Source: Tenebrio molitor
Taxonomy: Eukaryota > Arthropoda > Insecta > Coleoptera > Tenebrionidae
Direction of reading: 5' to 3'
DNA: 64,000 nt
Assembly (NCBI RefSeq): GCF_963966145.1
Contig: NC_091053.1
Location: forward strand, 3,720,001-3,784,000
The position numbers and the translations under genes are program-made. This document shows positions 10,465 to 21,424 of this stretch, piece by piece (the first letter of the stretch is position 1; the number at the start of each line of letters is the position of its first letter). The notes under the pieces are model-generated. The model was given only the letters and a program-made list of their open reading frames with translations, was not told the origin of the DNA and did not search any database.

Positions 10465-12357
10465 GGTTATGGCTCGTCTTATGAGTTTGCTGAACGTCTC
10501 GACGAATGGAGTGCCACTTTTGAAAGGCCACGCTTGGGGTAATAATTGGAAGTTTTGTGTCGAAATGTGAGTCAACGGTCCGATCGGTTGTTTGTAATAT
10601 TCTGCACAAACTATCTTTGCGTGGAAGAAGTTTCGAGATATTTCACCAATGATGAAAGTTTTTTCGCTGTCGACGGATTGTACAACTTCACATATATTTT
10701 TCTTTTGAACAACAGTAGATCTGAAAATTATTTTTGAAACGCGTTGGAGTTATTTCTGGACGGTTGCACCTATTAATTAACATTATTTCCTCTTGGAGAA
10801 ATATGCCCAAGAAATATGAGACACTGCATGATCCAACACTATTTTGTAATCATCGTTTAGTAGATCTGCCAGTGCGACATGGTGGGGTATAGGTGTGTGG
10901 GTCATACGAGCAACCATCCTTGATCTTATGTTTATATTTATGACAGTACAGAATAACCCCCAGCTTAGCACTATAAGGTAAACTGCCATTTTCGTATTCG
11001 GTGGAAATATATATTTTAGTTTGACCGATTATTCAACAGTAACTTCCATAAATGCCTTAAAAATATCAATAATTTCATATTGATATTTGTGATGTTGTTA
11101 GGCTTACCTTCAAAATTTTAATGTACGGCAACGAAGAATTCCCATTACAAAATCTTATTATTAAAAATGTCACCAGCGCTACGAAACCCGTCACTGTTAT
11201 TATTGCTATCTGCACATCAGTTTTAAGCACATTGAGATAACCCGACGACAAAGAGAAAGGTCTTTGATTATTAAAAATGCAAGCGAGCTGTTCGAACATA
11301 ATCACACTACTAAACGGAAAAAGTTTTTGTCGCCAACTGCTGACTGACAATCCTCCGACAGCAAAATCGTAATCTTCTAATATCAAACCGTTGAATAGAG
11401 TATCATAAGAACGATTCGGGGATTCGATTAGATCATAAGTAAAATTCAAGATGTAACTTAAAGTTGTCAGTAGGTCATACTCCAAACCAATGGCGTCTTC
11501 GCAAAGTACTACTCCCTTAGTAGTACTTTTTTTTGTGCAGTAAATGTATGGAAAATAATCAATGTAAGCAATTTTGAAACTGTGTCCGTTAAAGTCGTCA
11601 AACTTTCCAGGAGTGAAGTATTTCGATTGTCTTGTAAACTCCCAGCTTTCTAGTTTTTGCAAGAGCTTTATTCCGTTCGCGGTACCACAATAGAAACAGA
11701 TAGTGTGGATTTGAATCGTTTGATAACGACAATGTTGCTAGATTTGCTCAGATTAGTCATCAGTTGATAGTTTTCTGTGATAATTTTAAACGATGGAGAT
11801 GTTATAATAAAGATGATGATATCAAATGAATAAATGTTGTCGTGGGCTAAATACGTACACAAGCTTAAAGGATTATTTAAAAAGACCACGTTCAAGTATC
11901 TACGACCCACAGGCCTTGCCATGTCTGATGTGTCATGATTAAATATGGTCGTCAGGGTCGGGTAGACCAAGAGCCAATCGTTTGCTACGTACTGAGTTGC
12001 ATTATCAACATGGATAATGATGTCGAATTCTGGGTAATTTGCCAAAAGATTGTCAAAAAAGACGAAAGATGTTTTGTCTTCCTGGGTCAATTTGAATTTT
12101 GTTAGGTTTGCCAGAAGTGATGGAGTGATCAATGTTAATGCCTAAAAATATGTTTGTGGGAACATTGTTGTCTCGCTACTTTGAAGAATGTCAGTCGAGG
12201 ATATTACTTGTTTATTGATTAATTGAAGCTAATTACCAAATTTATTTACTTGTTTCTATTGCCATCGATAATGGATGCTTTTAGCTAATAGGAATAACAC
12301 ATTGAATGAGATTAATATAAAATATGGTATACTCTGTAAAAACAAAAAGTCTAAGTC

Positions 12358-12382
12358 TGTAAGATGTTCTTTATCTTACAGG
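12358..12382. repeat. Short perfect hairpin
   Basis: CTGTAAGAT and ATCTTACAG form a 9-bp stem with a loop of about six bases. It overlaps the left end of the MITE described at 12374. Confidence 0.7.
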
Positions 12383-12593
12383 TGGAGTTTTGAGCTACCT
12401 TAGACCATTGTTTTCGGTGACAGAAGTCAAATTTTAATCACAAGTGAGATAAAGTACTCACTAGTGAGTTAATATGACAGTTGCCATTTAACTTGACATA
12501 AATCACTCACAAGTGACTAAATTTGACAGCTGTCATTTTACTTGAATGAAACTGCATTTCTTGGATTTTTGCAATAGTTGCACCTGTAAGATA
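12374..12593. mobile_element. Small MITE-like element, 12-bp TIR
   Basis: The ends ATCTTACAGGTG and CACCTGTAAGAT are exact inverted copies about 220 nt apart. The interior has no gene but includes a palindromic ACTCACTAGTGAGT. No target duplication is obvious. Confidence 0.5.
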
Positions 12594-12737
12594 AAACGTC
12601 GTATATCACACGTGATCGAAATGCCATTATGAAACTCGTGAGAAGTGTCCCACTCGTGCGCAAGCGCACTCGACGGTCAAAATTCTCACTCTTGTATAAT
12701 GATGCATTTCTATCACTTATAATATAATATACTATTA
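12594..12737. repeat. Foldback repeat, AATAGTATATTATAT-type end
   Basis: Arms CACGTGATCGAAATGC...CTCGTGAGAA and TTCTCACTCTTG...GCATTTCTATCAC are inverted copies about 55 nt long with mismatches. The right terminus reads TATAATATACTATT. The same terminal motif ends several other hairpins in this window. Confidence 0.6.
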
Positions 12738-13308
12738 TTTAGAATCTTCTCTTCTGTGTAGAGGGTGCATATCCTTTCTATTAAAACTTTCCTTTCACAA
12801 GTAATATATAATAATGGCAAAATTGTTCCGGAAAGACCTTCAGAAAATTTTCTGGACACTGCGTCATTTTTCTAGACTTCCCAACATCACCCCCGTTCGT
12901 AACACAGGTGCGGATTAGGTACACTTCTAGACGCATCTTGTTTATTCTTGGCGCGTTGCAATCTAATGATATCTTCACGACGAACATTAGCATCTTTGTC
13001 TAGATGCATCTTCTCTTCTCTTCGCTGTGTTACTATAGTAATTATAGTGATAAAATTCAACTGGTCGGCTGAAATGAAAGAGATATGTTTTCCAAGTTTT
13101 CGTTTTTATTATGTTTATAATACTAAAAGAATTTTGTATTGGTAGGTACTTACATCATTTGTTAATTTTTAATTTGATAGTACCAAAGATAATGGATTAT
13201 TTGTAATTTACTTACTTCTATTGTAAAAAAAAGAAAAACACGTATTTTTGATAGAATATATTTTTTTTGAAAATCAGAAATTGTTAATTTTTCACTAAAA
13301 ACTATTAA
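12738..13308. other. Intergenic between pseudogene D and gene E
   Basis: Small open frames on both strands have no recognisable family. It is the 3' flank of gene E, with AT-rich tracts and no clear element. Confidence 0.5.
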
Positions 13309-15312
13309 TCACACTGCATAACGTAGTTTTGAATTTTTTATCTGCCAAGAATAAAATATGAGTTCCATAAAGAAACATGTTACGGAAAGTGTTATGAAAA
13401 ATAAATATACGACAAAATGGAAAAGGAACGAATCAAAATGTAGCATGTTACTGTCTTCTGTGGTGCAAACTTTATTCGTACATCTATGAATTTTTTCCTT
13501 CAGTAGAACGTTTTGTTCCCAAATTTTTAAAAATCCACCTTAAAAATAAATCAGTACATGATTTTTTCAAAAGTATCTTTCGACGTACCATTTTTCATAT
13601 TTTTTAAATGTGTGTCAAAGCTGCTCACGAAAGGGATTTGGGCTCTAAAAGGCCAAGCATGAAGAGCAAATGCAAAACGCTGAGTGGTAATGTCTGACAA
13701 ACGTGCAATTATTATTTCTTTGTGGTCCTTACAGTACACTGTTGCATGGAATAAGTTAGCCACTTCGCCAGCTATTACAGCTTTATTTTTTGCACTGTAT
13801 TGAAGAAAGTCACAAAAACCATTTTTCCATACACCTCTAGATCTGAAAACAGAGTTATATGATAGTTTGTGTGGATTTTTGAATCATTTACTTAGATATT
13901 AGCAATTGTTCTTCTTCCACAAAAACGTTAATGTCTTTTTTTGAATTATCCATGACTATTTCGTATCCATCGTCGACCAATTCTTGCAAAGTCACGTGCA
14001 TTACAGGTTTGGATATCATTGAAGCTGCTAACTTTGATCTGTAAGTTGTGTTGATGACAATTGAGAAAATCCACCACGCCGAGAAGAAAACAAGAAACGT
14101 GGAACAGAATTTTTTCGGGATCAAACTTCGTAATTTGGCTGGTTGTTCAAAGCCAGTTCGTACAAAAGTCTGCAAAAAATGTGTCAAATCAAAGAATAAT
14201 CTTGATGACTTAGGTACCATCAAAACTGTTCCGAAGGACGGTTTAGATTCTGTATCAATATATTTTAAAAATAGGAATAACAGCAGTGCTGAAAAAAAGA
14301 TTGCAGCCGATGTGAAAGCGTTTAAGTTAAATTTGTAGTTTAGGTATGACAAAAGATTCATATAGAATGACTTTTTGTACGTGAACATAAGACTAATGTC
14401 GGCAAACCTAATGGGCTTGCTGTATTGTACAAACTTGCCACGCTCATTTGTTATCGTTAGTCCTCCAATACCGAAATCGAAATCTCCTAAAGCTATTCCG
14501 TTGAATACGTGTATGAATGTTTGATTTGGTACTTGGACGAGTTCATAAGTGAAATTTAAAATTTCACCTAATGTTCTCAATAATTCGTATTCTGAACCCT
14601 CAGCTTTTGAGCAAATGATTCTCCCTTTAATCGTAGTACTATTTGTGCAGTGGACGAATGGAAAATAATCCACGTAAGCAACTCGCATCAAATGTCCTTT
14701 AAAATCTCTGTAGCTCTCCGGCAACCAACTGTCCGATTTTTCCAATGTTTCTTCGTGTCTCAATGTTTTTAAGAAATTCAGCTTGCCACTGCTACTTCCG
14801 CAGTAGAAACAAATTGAATAGATTTTCATGTTGTGAGCGTGACTGACCAAAACTATCATTTTGGTTTGGAATAGTTCAGAAATGATCCAATACTGGGCAG
14901 AAAATGTTTTGAATCCTTTGGGTTCTGTCAGAAAAATTATGACTTCTTTGGAAGAGATGTTGCCAGTTTTGTTCATATATTTGAAGAAATCTAGTGGATT
15001 TTCAAATATCACGACGTGCAGATATTTCAAGCCGATAGATTTGGGAATTGTGTCACTGTTGTGCGTGTCTTTGTTGAATATTGTGGTTGGAGTAGAAACG
15101 AAGGAGAAAAAATTGTTTGTGATATGTTGAGTCACCTTATCAACATACAGCAACAAATGATACTCTTGATACTCCTGATACTCTTTCAATATCTGGACAA
15201 GTACGTTCATCTGATACGTGGGCTTCGTTTCTACGTTAAATTGTGTTAAATTTAGCGGACGTATGTGTGGAATAGTGACAATTAATAGGCAGAGACATGT
15301 TTTTAAAACCAT
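13309..15312 (-). CDS. Ionotropic receptor, gene E, 4 exons, 618 aa
   Basis: Exons: 15312-14218, 14169-13892, 13842-13589, 13538-13309; introns 48, 49 and 50 nt. The last exon is easily missed. After the acceptor at 13539 it reads GGFLKIWEQN and ends with a TM4 (FHFVVYLFFITLSVTCFF) and a stop at 13311-13309. MVLKTCLCLL opens a signal peptide. A doubled EYQ stretch (QEYQEYHL) lengthens the N-terminal half slightly (exon 1 is 1095 nt). The ICFYCG pair, S1 with TITNERGK (T-x-x-R kept), TM1, FEQP, TM3 and SKLAASM all lie at the family positions. Intron 1 is again 48 nt, in frame and without a stop. Donors are GTACCT, GTAAAT and GTACGT. Intact by every test I could apply. Confidence 0.88.
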
Positions 15313-15989
15313 TGTTGATGGATTACTGTCGGCGGTGTTAGTTTAGCATTGTCCTTGCTGTACGGAAGCTACTATGGATAATTGTTTGTTGAATTAATAA
15401 ATAATTTACAGTTTGGAGAATTGAACAAAGTAATTTTTTAAGTGATATTCTTTTGTTTGGGTGTTATTGTTTACAGTTCTATCACTTTTGGCAATTTAGA
15501 GATGTCGACACAGGTCCTTGGTAGTTTTGATTTCTTCTGAAATCGTAGTTTTTTTATTGCTTTTCACATAATCTCTCAATTTTTTCTATAAGTTGACTGA
15601 ATCTACGGTCTTGTTCTTCGTTCAAGCTTCTTTGTAATAAAATAATAAATAATAAAACGCTGTATTTGTATACCTTCCATTATGTTTTTTTCTCTTGTAT
15701 TCGTAGCAACAGTGATAATAGGAGGAACACAGGGGAAAGGTACTCGAAGAAGTAATTTTACTTCTTTATAAAAAAAAAATAAATAGTAATGATAATGTTT
15801 TTATTTCCATCAAGCTTTTAGAAAAAATGTCAGAAATCACCATGTGCTAGAAATTTTCTGCAGATAAAATACCTCATTGCAATAAAAAAATTTATAAAAC
15901 TAAATACATCAGATACAATTTTTGTATTATAAAACAAAAATGTTTATGTTTATGTTATTAATATAATATTTTTGAAATGTTAAACTAAA
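15313..15989. other. Intergenic 5' of gene E
   Basis: No gene is supported. It is AT-rich, with an A-rich tract near 15768-15780. It should contain the gene E promoter, but no core motif stands out. Confidence 0.5.
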
Positions 15990-16499
15990 ACGTATTTTAT
16001 CTTAATGCGGTCGAAAATCGCACCTTTGTGTATCTCTATAGAAACGGTTGAAGTGGCTTTTTTATATTTAATAATTAAATTATCCCTATCAAAAACAATC
16101 TCTGAAAAAAGCGAAATAATGAAATTATTGCCCAATATTTAACCGGTGCCACTGTGGTGTAACACGAGTCGCCCATGTGCACAGATGGGAGATGTCAAAA
16201 TCCAAAATAGCAAGGTGACTGTTCACCGTTAAAAAGTAAACTTTCTTTAGTAGACTTTACTAATATTATTGAACCTCCAAGTTATTAATAATACTGCAAC
16301 AAGACAACTAGGAATTACTGGTGAAAATTGTCATTTTACTGTAAACTGCAGCTTGAAGATAAAATAGTAGTTATATCATTCAGAGTAGAAGGTCTTTTTG
16401 TGCTTCGCCCAGTTGCGACCTCGACTTCGTCTCGGTTTTCAATCTCTGAGCGTAGCACAAAAAGTCTCACTTCTACTTTTAATGATATAATCTACTATT
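15990..16499. repeat. Dispersed repeat, copy 1 (inverted copy at 25.0 kb)
   Basis: Nearly the whole segment matches the reverse complement of 25018-25640. Shared blocks include CAACCGTTTCTATAGAGATA (as the complement), CCACTGTG...CACCGGTTAAATATTGG and AGTAAACTT. The right end, 16363-16499, is a foldback: AATAGTAG...CAGAGTAGAAGGTCTTTTTGTGC is mirrored by GCACAAAAAGTCTCACTTCT...CTACTATT. It has no coding capacity, so it is probably a non-autonomous element. Confidence 0.75.
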
Positions 16500-16542
16500 A
16501 TTTTATTTTATATAGAAGATTACACATTGGTCGGCTTATATT

Positions 16543-18556
16543 TTACGTACTATATTGAAGATATCTTGGATTTTTTGTCCGACAACTATAATAAATTATT
16601 TCTATGAAGAAACATACAATGCAAAATATGATCAAAACTATGTACATCATAAACAGCAACAGGAACGAATCAAAATCTATTACGGTGGTATCTCCTTTAA
16701 GAAATTTGCTCGAATAGACGTTTAGTTTGTATTCTAATAATAGGTTTTGTTCCCAAATCTTGAACAGCCCTCCTTAAAGAAAATGTCAGTGATATATTTT
16801 TTTTTGAAATTGGACGTACCTTCTATTATTGTCTCAATCTCGGTACTAAACCGTTTAACAAATGGGGCTCCACTTTTGAAGAGCCAACCATGAGCTGTAA
16901 CACCAAATTTCTCTACTGTAACGTGGGCCAAATATTTAGCGATTCTTTTGTCATGATCTGGACAATGTACTTTAGCATGAAACAAATTTCTGCCTAGTTC
17001 ACCAGCCATAATAGCCTTGTGTGTCTCAGTATAGTAAAGAAATTCGCAAACATTGTTCTTCCAAATGGTAGGAAATCTGCAACGAATGCTCGATGTTATC
17101 TGTGGATAGATTTGTGTTTGATTAATTACCTTGACAGTGGCAAATCTTCGACACCAAAGAACAGTTGTAAGTTGCTTTTTGAACCGTCCATGGCAATTTC
17201 GTAGCCGTCGTCGATCAAATCTTGTAAGCTCGTGTGCAGTACAGGTTTAGATACCATGAAAGCTGACAGTCTAGATTTGTAAACCGTATTTACTATCATG
17301 AAAAATATCCACCATGATGCAAAAATAAAGAAAATTGTCCACTTTAGCTTTTTCGAATTTAGCAATTTTAAATTGGTCGATTGTTCGCAGCTGCTTTGGA
17401 AAAACATCTACAAATTTTGGTTAAGATAAAAGTTAAAATTGGTCGGATTAATGGATACCATGAAAATTGTCAGAAACGACATCTTGGATTTGTTGCTGGC
17501 ACATTTGATGAGTAGGAAAACCACAAGTGTTAATGTAAATGTTGTTGCACCCAGTAGCAAATTTAAATTGAAGCTGAACAATTGGTACGATAATACCCTC
17601 AGATAAAGAGGTTTTTCGTGCCTAAACATCACAGCAAGATTGTCAAATCTGATGACACCGCTGAATCGTAAGTTTTTGAAGCGATCCTTTGTCATCGATA
17701 GACCGCCGATGCCAAAATCGAAATTTTCTTGTTCCAATCCGTGTATTAGACAGTTGTAATTTTGGCTCGGGGCCTCGATCAATCGAAAGGTGAAATTTAA
17801 AACCTCACTCAAAGTAGACAGCAGATCGTATTCCGAACCTACAGCTTTCGTGCAAATTATTAATCCGTCAACTTTAGCTCTGTTAATGCAATAAATGTAC
17901 GGAAAATAATCAATGTAGGCAACGTTCATTAAGTGACCTTTGAAATTTTCAAAATTATTTGGTAACAGATTACTTCTCCTTTTAAGAGTCTGTGCGAATT
18001 TTAGCGTTTGTAGCAATGTTAGTTGTCCACTTGTACTTCCACAGTAGTAGCAAATAGTGTAAATCTTGACCACGTGATTTCGATGAAGCATGTTAAGTAC
18101 TATAGTTCTTCCAAATTTGTTTAAATTGGGAATCGCTTCGTGTTTGTCGCTTAGGATGTCAAATGAGTCGGGTTTAGTCACAAATATAATGACATCATTA
18201 GCGTAGATATTCCTTTTGGACGATAGATATTGTGAAAACATTAGTGGATTTTCAAAAATTACGAAATTAGCGCAATTCACATCAAGTGGTCTCCCTAAAG
18301 TAGATTTGTTGTAGATATCGTGGTTGAAAATTGTTGTGAAAAACAAACTCCTCGAGAGAAAATTGTTTGCCATGTGTCGAGTCACATTATCGACGTGAAT
18401 GATTACGTGAAACTGTTGATATTCTTTCAAAAATTGAACGAAAAAGTTTGCATAAGTTGAAGGTTTGGTTTGCAATTGAAGTTTTGCTAGAATTTTATTA
18501 GGCGCAAACGCTACTATAGCTGTAATCAATATGTAAATGTGTCTTTCTGAGAACAT
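16543..18556 (-). CDS. Ionotropic receptor, gene F, 4 exons, 620 aa
   Basis: Exons: 18556-17459, 17407-17130, 17076-16820, 16772-16543; introns 51, 53 and 47 nt. Read without splicing, exon 1 runs to a stop at 17408, which is the TAG acceptor of intron 1, so the break is not real. Exon 4 (GGLFKIWEQN...) carries TM4 (MMYIVLIIFCIVCFF) and stops at 16545-16543. MFSERHIYIL opens the signal peptide. An ICYYCG pair is present, and S1 has SMTKDRFK with the arginine kept. The pore-side motif is CEQS instead of FEQP, the only intact member with this change. TM3 is followed by SRLSAFM. Exon 2 is exactly 278 nt, as in the others. Confidence 0.88.
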
Positions 18557-19253
18557 AGTTACTACATTACTGGTATTTGACCTTAATTTGTGTTAGTTTA
18601 TGTCTGAAAGTACCTAATTGATCTATAATTGTTTATTTCACTAATGTTGAATAGAATGAACTGTCAACGATCCATAAAATAATATCGTTGACATTAAATT
18701 AAAATTGTTTGGACTGAGCACACAACTGTCTAAATGAATATAGAGTGGTGGGCAAAAAACCACTATTTAATAAATTAAGAGATCGGTTCGTTTTGTGTGA
18801 GATCTATGTAACGGGTGTTCAAATACTAGCACTCTTGAACTTGGCTGTAGTTTGGAACATGCTTGTCCCTACGTCACATCCGAGTTACATCATTTAAAAA
18901 TAAACTTACGAATATAAACGAAACGTTCGGCTACGGCCTTGGGCTAAAATTACGTCTTACAGTCTTACACCATAAAAGCCTCTTTACGCTCTTGATACAT
19001 AAATAATTATTATTTGTTTTTATTTTTTAAACAATTGAAACAATGCATGTTTTGTGAATTTCATTTGAAGAAGATAGCAACATTTCTGCTTATCGATGGT
19101 GTGCGTGAAACGAGATACTGAGTAACTATTTTTGTCACTAACTAAGATTCTTGGGAGATTAGGGCTCGTTGGAATGAATTTAAGAACAGAAAGGAGAAGA
19201 TTACCAGATTGCCAAAAAACATTGCTTTGTAAATGATAAATTTGATTGTTTTA
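18557..19253. other. Intergenic 5' of gene F
   Basis: No gene is supported. A TAACGGGTGTTCAAATACTA motif near 18810 resembles the end of elements elsewhere in the window (for example 51495), but no partner end is seen. Confidence 0.45.
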
Positions 19254-19640
19254 TACAGGGAAATTCACGAGTAATAACTAATAATGGGCCTAACAACGTC
19301 CCCACGCAACCAAATAAACATATTTCTCAAACCACTAGATACCAATAATTGATCTTTTTATTTTTTAATGAATCCAAGGTGCTTTTATTAAGACACTTTT
19401 CAGTTGTCGTTACGTGACATCTATCAAACCTAAAATGTATTTTGTGTTTAAATAAAAATAACCTAAAAAATCCACATCCATTTAGATGTCAACTTCATGT
19501 CAAATTAAAAAAACAAACTAAAATCAACTGTTTTAAATTTTTTTAAACAAATATAAATGATCCACGAAGGCGATGAAAATGTATAACTGGTTGCGTTTCA
19601 ATGTTTGTAAGGCCCATTATTACTCGTGAATAACCCTGTA
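19254..19640. mobile_element. MITE with about 38-bp TIR (TACAGGG type)
   Basis: The left end TACAGGGAAATTCACGAGTA and following bases are mirrored by the right end (reversed TACAGGGTTATTCACGAGTA). Both arms continue to ATAATGGGCC. TA flanks suit a Tc1/mariner-type or related MITE. The interior is non-coding. Confidence 0.75.
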
Positions 19641-19729
19641 TAGGTACAAGGACATTTAAAATATTTGCTATGTCTGGATGAGGAGTGCTTCCATTTCAAT
19701 TTCATTACGATCATAATTTAAAGCATACA

Positions 19730-20223
19730 TACAGGGTATTTCACGAGTGATAATGAGCCCGACGGAATTGCAAAAATGCAACACAGAATACATTTCCAAA
19801 GTTAACGTGGATATTTGTTTTTTATTTAAAAAACATAAAACATAGTTAGCTGTGCAGTTTCGTAAATTTTGAATAAACGCCATTCGCTTGCTTAAATGAA
19901 ATTGTGTAAAAACGAAGAGTTTTTGGGAAAATGTTTATTGTCTGCATAAACGCGCAACTGCAGAAGCATTTTTCTTACAACAGGCATAAATCAGGATCAT
20001 GTCTGTTTTCCAATCGTTCGCATACATTTTAATCGTCGTATTTTAACTTTTTCGTAAGTGTCAGTTGTGACAAATAAAATTATTGGAAGCAAAGTCATCA
20101 TAGATTCATAATTTCATTTTAAAACAATACGATATTTAAAAGAGTTCCGGTAACTTTGGAAATGTATTGTGGGTTGCATTTTCAATTCCTCCGGGCTCAT
20201 TATCACTCGTGAAATACGCTGTA
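19730..20223. mobile_element. Second MITE of the same type, about 40-bp TIR
   Basis: The left end TACAGGGTATTTCACGAGTG is mirrored by the right end, reversed, TACAGCGTATTTCACGAGTG. The arms continue through ATAATGAGCCCG. The TIR is related to that of the element at 19254-19640 (TTCACGAGT plus AATG.GCC), but the interior differs. A minus-strand frame inside has no recognisable family. Confidence 0.75.
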
Positions 20224-21424
20224 TAATGTTAAAGATTCAAAAAAATTTCAACAAATTTGTGGTCTTTTGCCGCTTGTTATCGGTTTCATTAAGACGTAGC
20301 GTAGCTCAGCTGTCAACTTAGATGCCAAACAAGCAGTTCTGTGAATTATTTCTTTTGCAAGAAACGTTTTTTTTTTTTAACTAACCACCGCTAGTTTTCT
20401 TGGTTTTTTTAGTGCTACATGATGGTTTTTACTCTAAATTAACGATTTAATTCATAATGAAATGATGATCAAATCGTAACAAAAAAAGACGAACTGCATT
20501 TGTAATAGGGAGAGAAAACGATGACCTGGTTGAACACATGTTTTTCTGAACGCTGGTTTCAAATATTCTGCTATTGTTCTTGCAGGTGATATATATTCCG
20601 TCCAGTGAAAGATTGGGAGATTTTAAATTGTAAACTTGTAACCCAATACTACAAAATGCACTAGAATACATTAATTAGACCATAATTTCAGGGCAAAAAA
20701 TGTTAATGCTTGAATGTAAATAAATAAATAATTTACTCTCTCTGCGATAGAATTTAGTGATTCTTATGTCAATAATCTCTCGCTGGACCAACTATACCAT
20801 ATGATATATTGTAATAACGTTCCGTTTTGAAAGTTTCTCGTAATATGCATTTTACTATAGATACGAGAAAGTTCCTAAATACATATGTTATCTTTATGTC
20901 CGTTATTACAACAAAAAAAAGTTTGTATTACAAACTTAAAGAACTGTCATTTGTTTCACCGTAGAAGAAAATGTGAAGTTTTCAATCGCTTTGTAGAAAA
21001 TTTATTCCTGTTTATTTTTTGATTTTCAAACGCACTTTCGATATTGTGATCACTCTTGATAACGTGTGGAATTGGAAACTCATATTTTTAAGTGCTAGTA
21101 TGTATAGACGTGCATGCAATCAGTTATTTAAAAAATGGTTGATGTATGTAGATATTGCCCAGGGACATGTTAACCTTTTAGGAATTATTGAGCGTAAAAT
21201 ATTTAATGTAAACAATTCAAAGCCAGAAAGAATGTGTATTCTTATTTTTGAAATCACCGTAGATATTACAATATGTATTAGATTTGGATATAAAAGGTGA
21301 TACATAATCAAGACTTGTAAGAAAAGAGACATTAATTACGAATTTTCATACTTTTTTTTTGGTGCAAATCTCGAATATAAATTTTTTGTTGTCATCTTTT
21401 TCTGGAATATACTCGTATGTGTGT
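20224..21424. other. Intergenic 3' of gene G
   Basis: No gene is supported. An imperfect foldback at 20812-20908 has GTAATAACG and CGTTATTAC ends with CTCGTA/TACGAG inside. The 93-codon plus-strand frame at 21019-21300 has no recognisable domain and AT-rich composition like its surroundings. Confidence 0.5.

Larger units (their letters stand above)
9235..12165 (-). pseudogene. Ionotropic receptor pseudogene D
   Basis: The four IR exons are recognisable: about 12165-11108, 11055-10770, 10720-10464 and 9451-9235. Exon 3 is still exactly 257 nt and open. Lesions seen: (1) a TAG about seven codons after the ATG, inside the signal peptide (near 12142-12144); (2) a frameshift near 11715-11725, just before ICFYCG; (3) TAA at the glutamine of the FEQP motif in exon 2; (4) a frameshift near 10795, before the exon 2 end (EEIMLINR continues in another frame); (5) a frameshift in exon 4 after a short TTTCACAT-type expansion, with TM4 (FESFLVQF...) in another frame. 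Intron 3 is about 1012 nt instead of about 48 because of an insertion. The S1 arginine (SVSSWRQK) is still visible. At least five independent lesions make a working protein very unlikely. Confidence 0.9.

Noticed and set aside
17408..17460. Premature stop in gene F
   Set aside because: It lies in a 51-nt GT-AG intron at the conserved phase-0 position.
21019..21300. 93-codon plus-strand gene between F and G
   Set aside because: No recognisable family or signal; composition matches the surrounding AT-rich DNA.
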